A DNA stretch of 64,000 bases from Novipirellula aureliae (GTDB lineage: Bacteria > Planctomycetota > Planctomycetia > Pirellulales > Pirellulaceae). The notes under the pieces are model-generated. The model made no database searches. It was not told the DNA's origin and saw nothing but the letters and a program-made list of their open reading frames with translations. Position 1 is the stretch's first letter. Each line of letters starts with the position of its first letter. The stretch lies in NCBI RefSeq assembly GCF_007860185.1, contig NZ_SJPY01000001.1, positions 1,077,132 to 1,141,131 of the forward strand. Direction: 5' to 3'. This document shows, in pieces, positions 63,349-64,000 of the stretch. A program made the translations under genes and the position numbers.

Positions 63349-64000
63349 GAGTGCCTCCAATCTCGAACCGAAACCCGAACGCGCTCTGATCGAGATTGGG
63401 GTCATCGTTGCCGGGCCCCTCGACTTCGTCGATTCACGAGCAATCAAGTTGGCGGTGGAACAAGCCGACGATCGGCTGAGCGAACTGTTTCCCGAATTTC
63501 ACTTTGATTTCTTTGAAAACCGACGTCCTGAATTGATGGGAGCTGGACGAGTCGAACCGAGCTTGCTGCTACGTCAAGCGGTGGAGGAGCGTGATGCCAA
63601 GCATTGGGATTTTGCGTTTGTATTGACAGCCGCCGAGTTGATCGGCAACTACTCACCCTATTGTTTCGCCGCCCTCAGTCGTCCACTTGATGCGGCGGTG
63701 ATCTCGATGTCGTTGATTGATCCACAAGCCTTGGGGGTCGAAGTCAATTCGACGGAACGAATTGAGCGAATTGCCCGCCGCTTGAGCCGGCTGATGCTAC
63801 ATAGCCTTGGCCATTTATCAGGGCTTCCCAAAAGCGATCATCCAAATGATTTACTATACCACCCGCCCAATGCAGCCGCTCTCGATTTGATGGCGGGTCT
63901 CGATTCAGAGAACTTGGAGCGGCAACGCAGCGCATTGGCTGAAATCGCTGACCAGCGTCTCGAAGAACGTTTTGGCAAACGGAAGCTAGGTGCGGTCAAC
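63338..64000 (+). CDS. Metzincin-like protein with HSLGH motif, cut by the window end
   Basis: An uninterrupted frame of 221 codons runs to the last base, so the gene continues beyond the window. The sequence resembles archaemetzincin-like proteins: a beta-alpha N-terminus (ALIEIGVIVAGPLDFVDSRAI), FAFVLTAAELIGNYSPYCF, then RLMLHSLGHLSGLPKSDHPNDLLY. The last has the spacing HxxxHxxGL of zinc metalloproteases, but the catalytic Glu is Ser (HSLGH). Either the protein is inactive or it belongs to a related non-peptidase group. TTG 63338 with GGAG 8 bases upstream is my preferred start; ATG 63347 is the alternative. Confidence 0.65.
   Translation, partial: MQFMSASNLEPKPERALIEIGVIVAGPLDFVDSRAIKLAVEQADDRLSELFPEFHFDFFENRRPELMGAGRVEPSLLLRQAVEERDAKHWDFAFVLTAAELIGNYSPYCFAALSRPLDAAVISMSLIDPQALGVEVNSTERIERIARRLSRLMLHSLGHLSGLPKSDHPNDLLYHPPNAAALDLMAGLDSENLERQRSALAEIADQRLEERFGKRKLGAVN

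Noticed and set aside
1-64000. tRNA or rRNA genes
   Set aside because: I looked for rRNA segments and tRNA T-loop patterns in the gaps and saw none; a covariance search would be decisive.

Overview
The window looks like chromosomal DNA of a planctomycete, most likely a Rhodopirellula-like member of the Pirellulaceae. The evidence is the combination of a DUF1559 pilin-like protein with a DG-rich C-terminus, a DUF1080 secreted hydrolase with a small lipoprotein, an ECF sigma factor, a MoxR/DUF58/VWA operon, many secreted proteins of unknown function, and a high density of short palindromic intergenic repeats. There are no rRNA or tRNA genes that I can see, no phage module and no complete insertion sequence.

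Layout. 1-6.4 kb: TPR and secreted proteins, then rplA-rplJ-rplL with a clear terminator, then rimO. rplK and rpoBC are not adjacent. 6.6-11.7 kb: class V aminotransferase, DUF1080 hydrolase plus lipoprotein plus cysteine-cluster protein, and a YbhN-type membrane protein. 11.8-16.9 kb (minus): proC, a small acidic protein, tyrA and a PurS-PurS-PurL fusion. 17.0-20.1 kb (plus): an arginine cluster, argB - argD-like - argF, in which the argD-like protein lacks the PLP lysine. 20.1-26.5 kb: decayed material (interrupted ORF, truncated ParE toxin behind an intact ParD antitoxin, C-terminal fragment of an FAD oxidoreductase) around a DUF1559 protein and a large regulatory-domain/thioredoxin protein. 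26.5-32.8 kb: an alpha/beta hydrolase, a papain-like/DUF2786 fusion, and a RimK cassette (retropepsin-like protease, RimK with C-terminal RCK_C domain, M14 deacylase). 32.9-36.5 kb: Mn-type SOD with Tat signal, Gly/Tyr-rich protein, ECF sigma factor, bioA. 36.8-47.0 kb (minus): a MoxR - DUF58 - BatA - BatB type operon ending in a 1335-residue membrane-anchored protein. 47.1-52.4 kb (minus): double thioredoxin-fold protein, histone-deacetylase-like protein coupled to thiD, and a GAF/SpoIIE-like protein that has lost metal ligands. 52.8-64 kb: SET-domain protein, LmbE deacetylase, class I aminotransferase, class II photolyase, secreted and membrane proteins, uvrA, and a partial metzincin-like gene running off the end.

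The most striking non-coding content is a set of dispersed repeat families: (1) a roughly 150-bp multi-hairpin element with compensatory base changes between copies; (2) a 118-bp MITE-like element present twice, 116/118 identical, with perfect 19-bp terminal inverted repeats and different 4-bp target duplications; (3) terminal-inverted-repeat elements that sit directly behind stop codons inside operons, one containing an exact 29-bp tandem array; (4) several small hairpin motifs found two or three times. Product calls rest on reading motifs by eye; no database search was possible.
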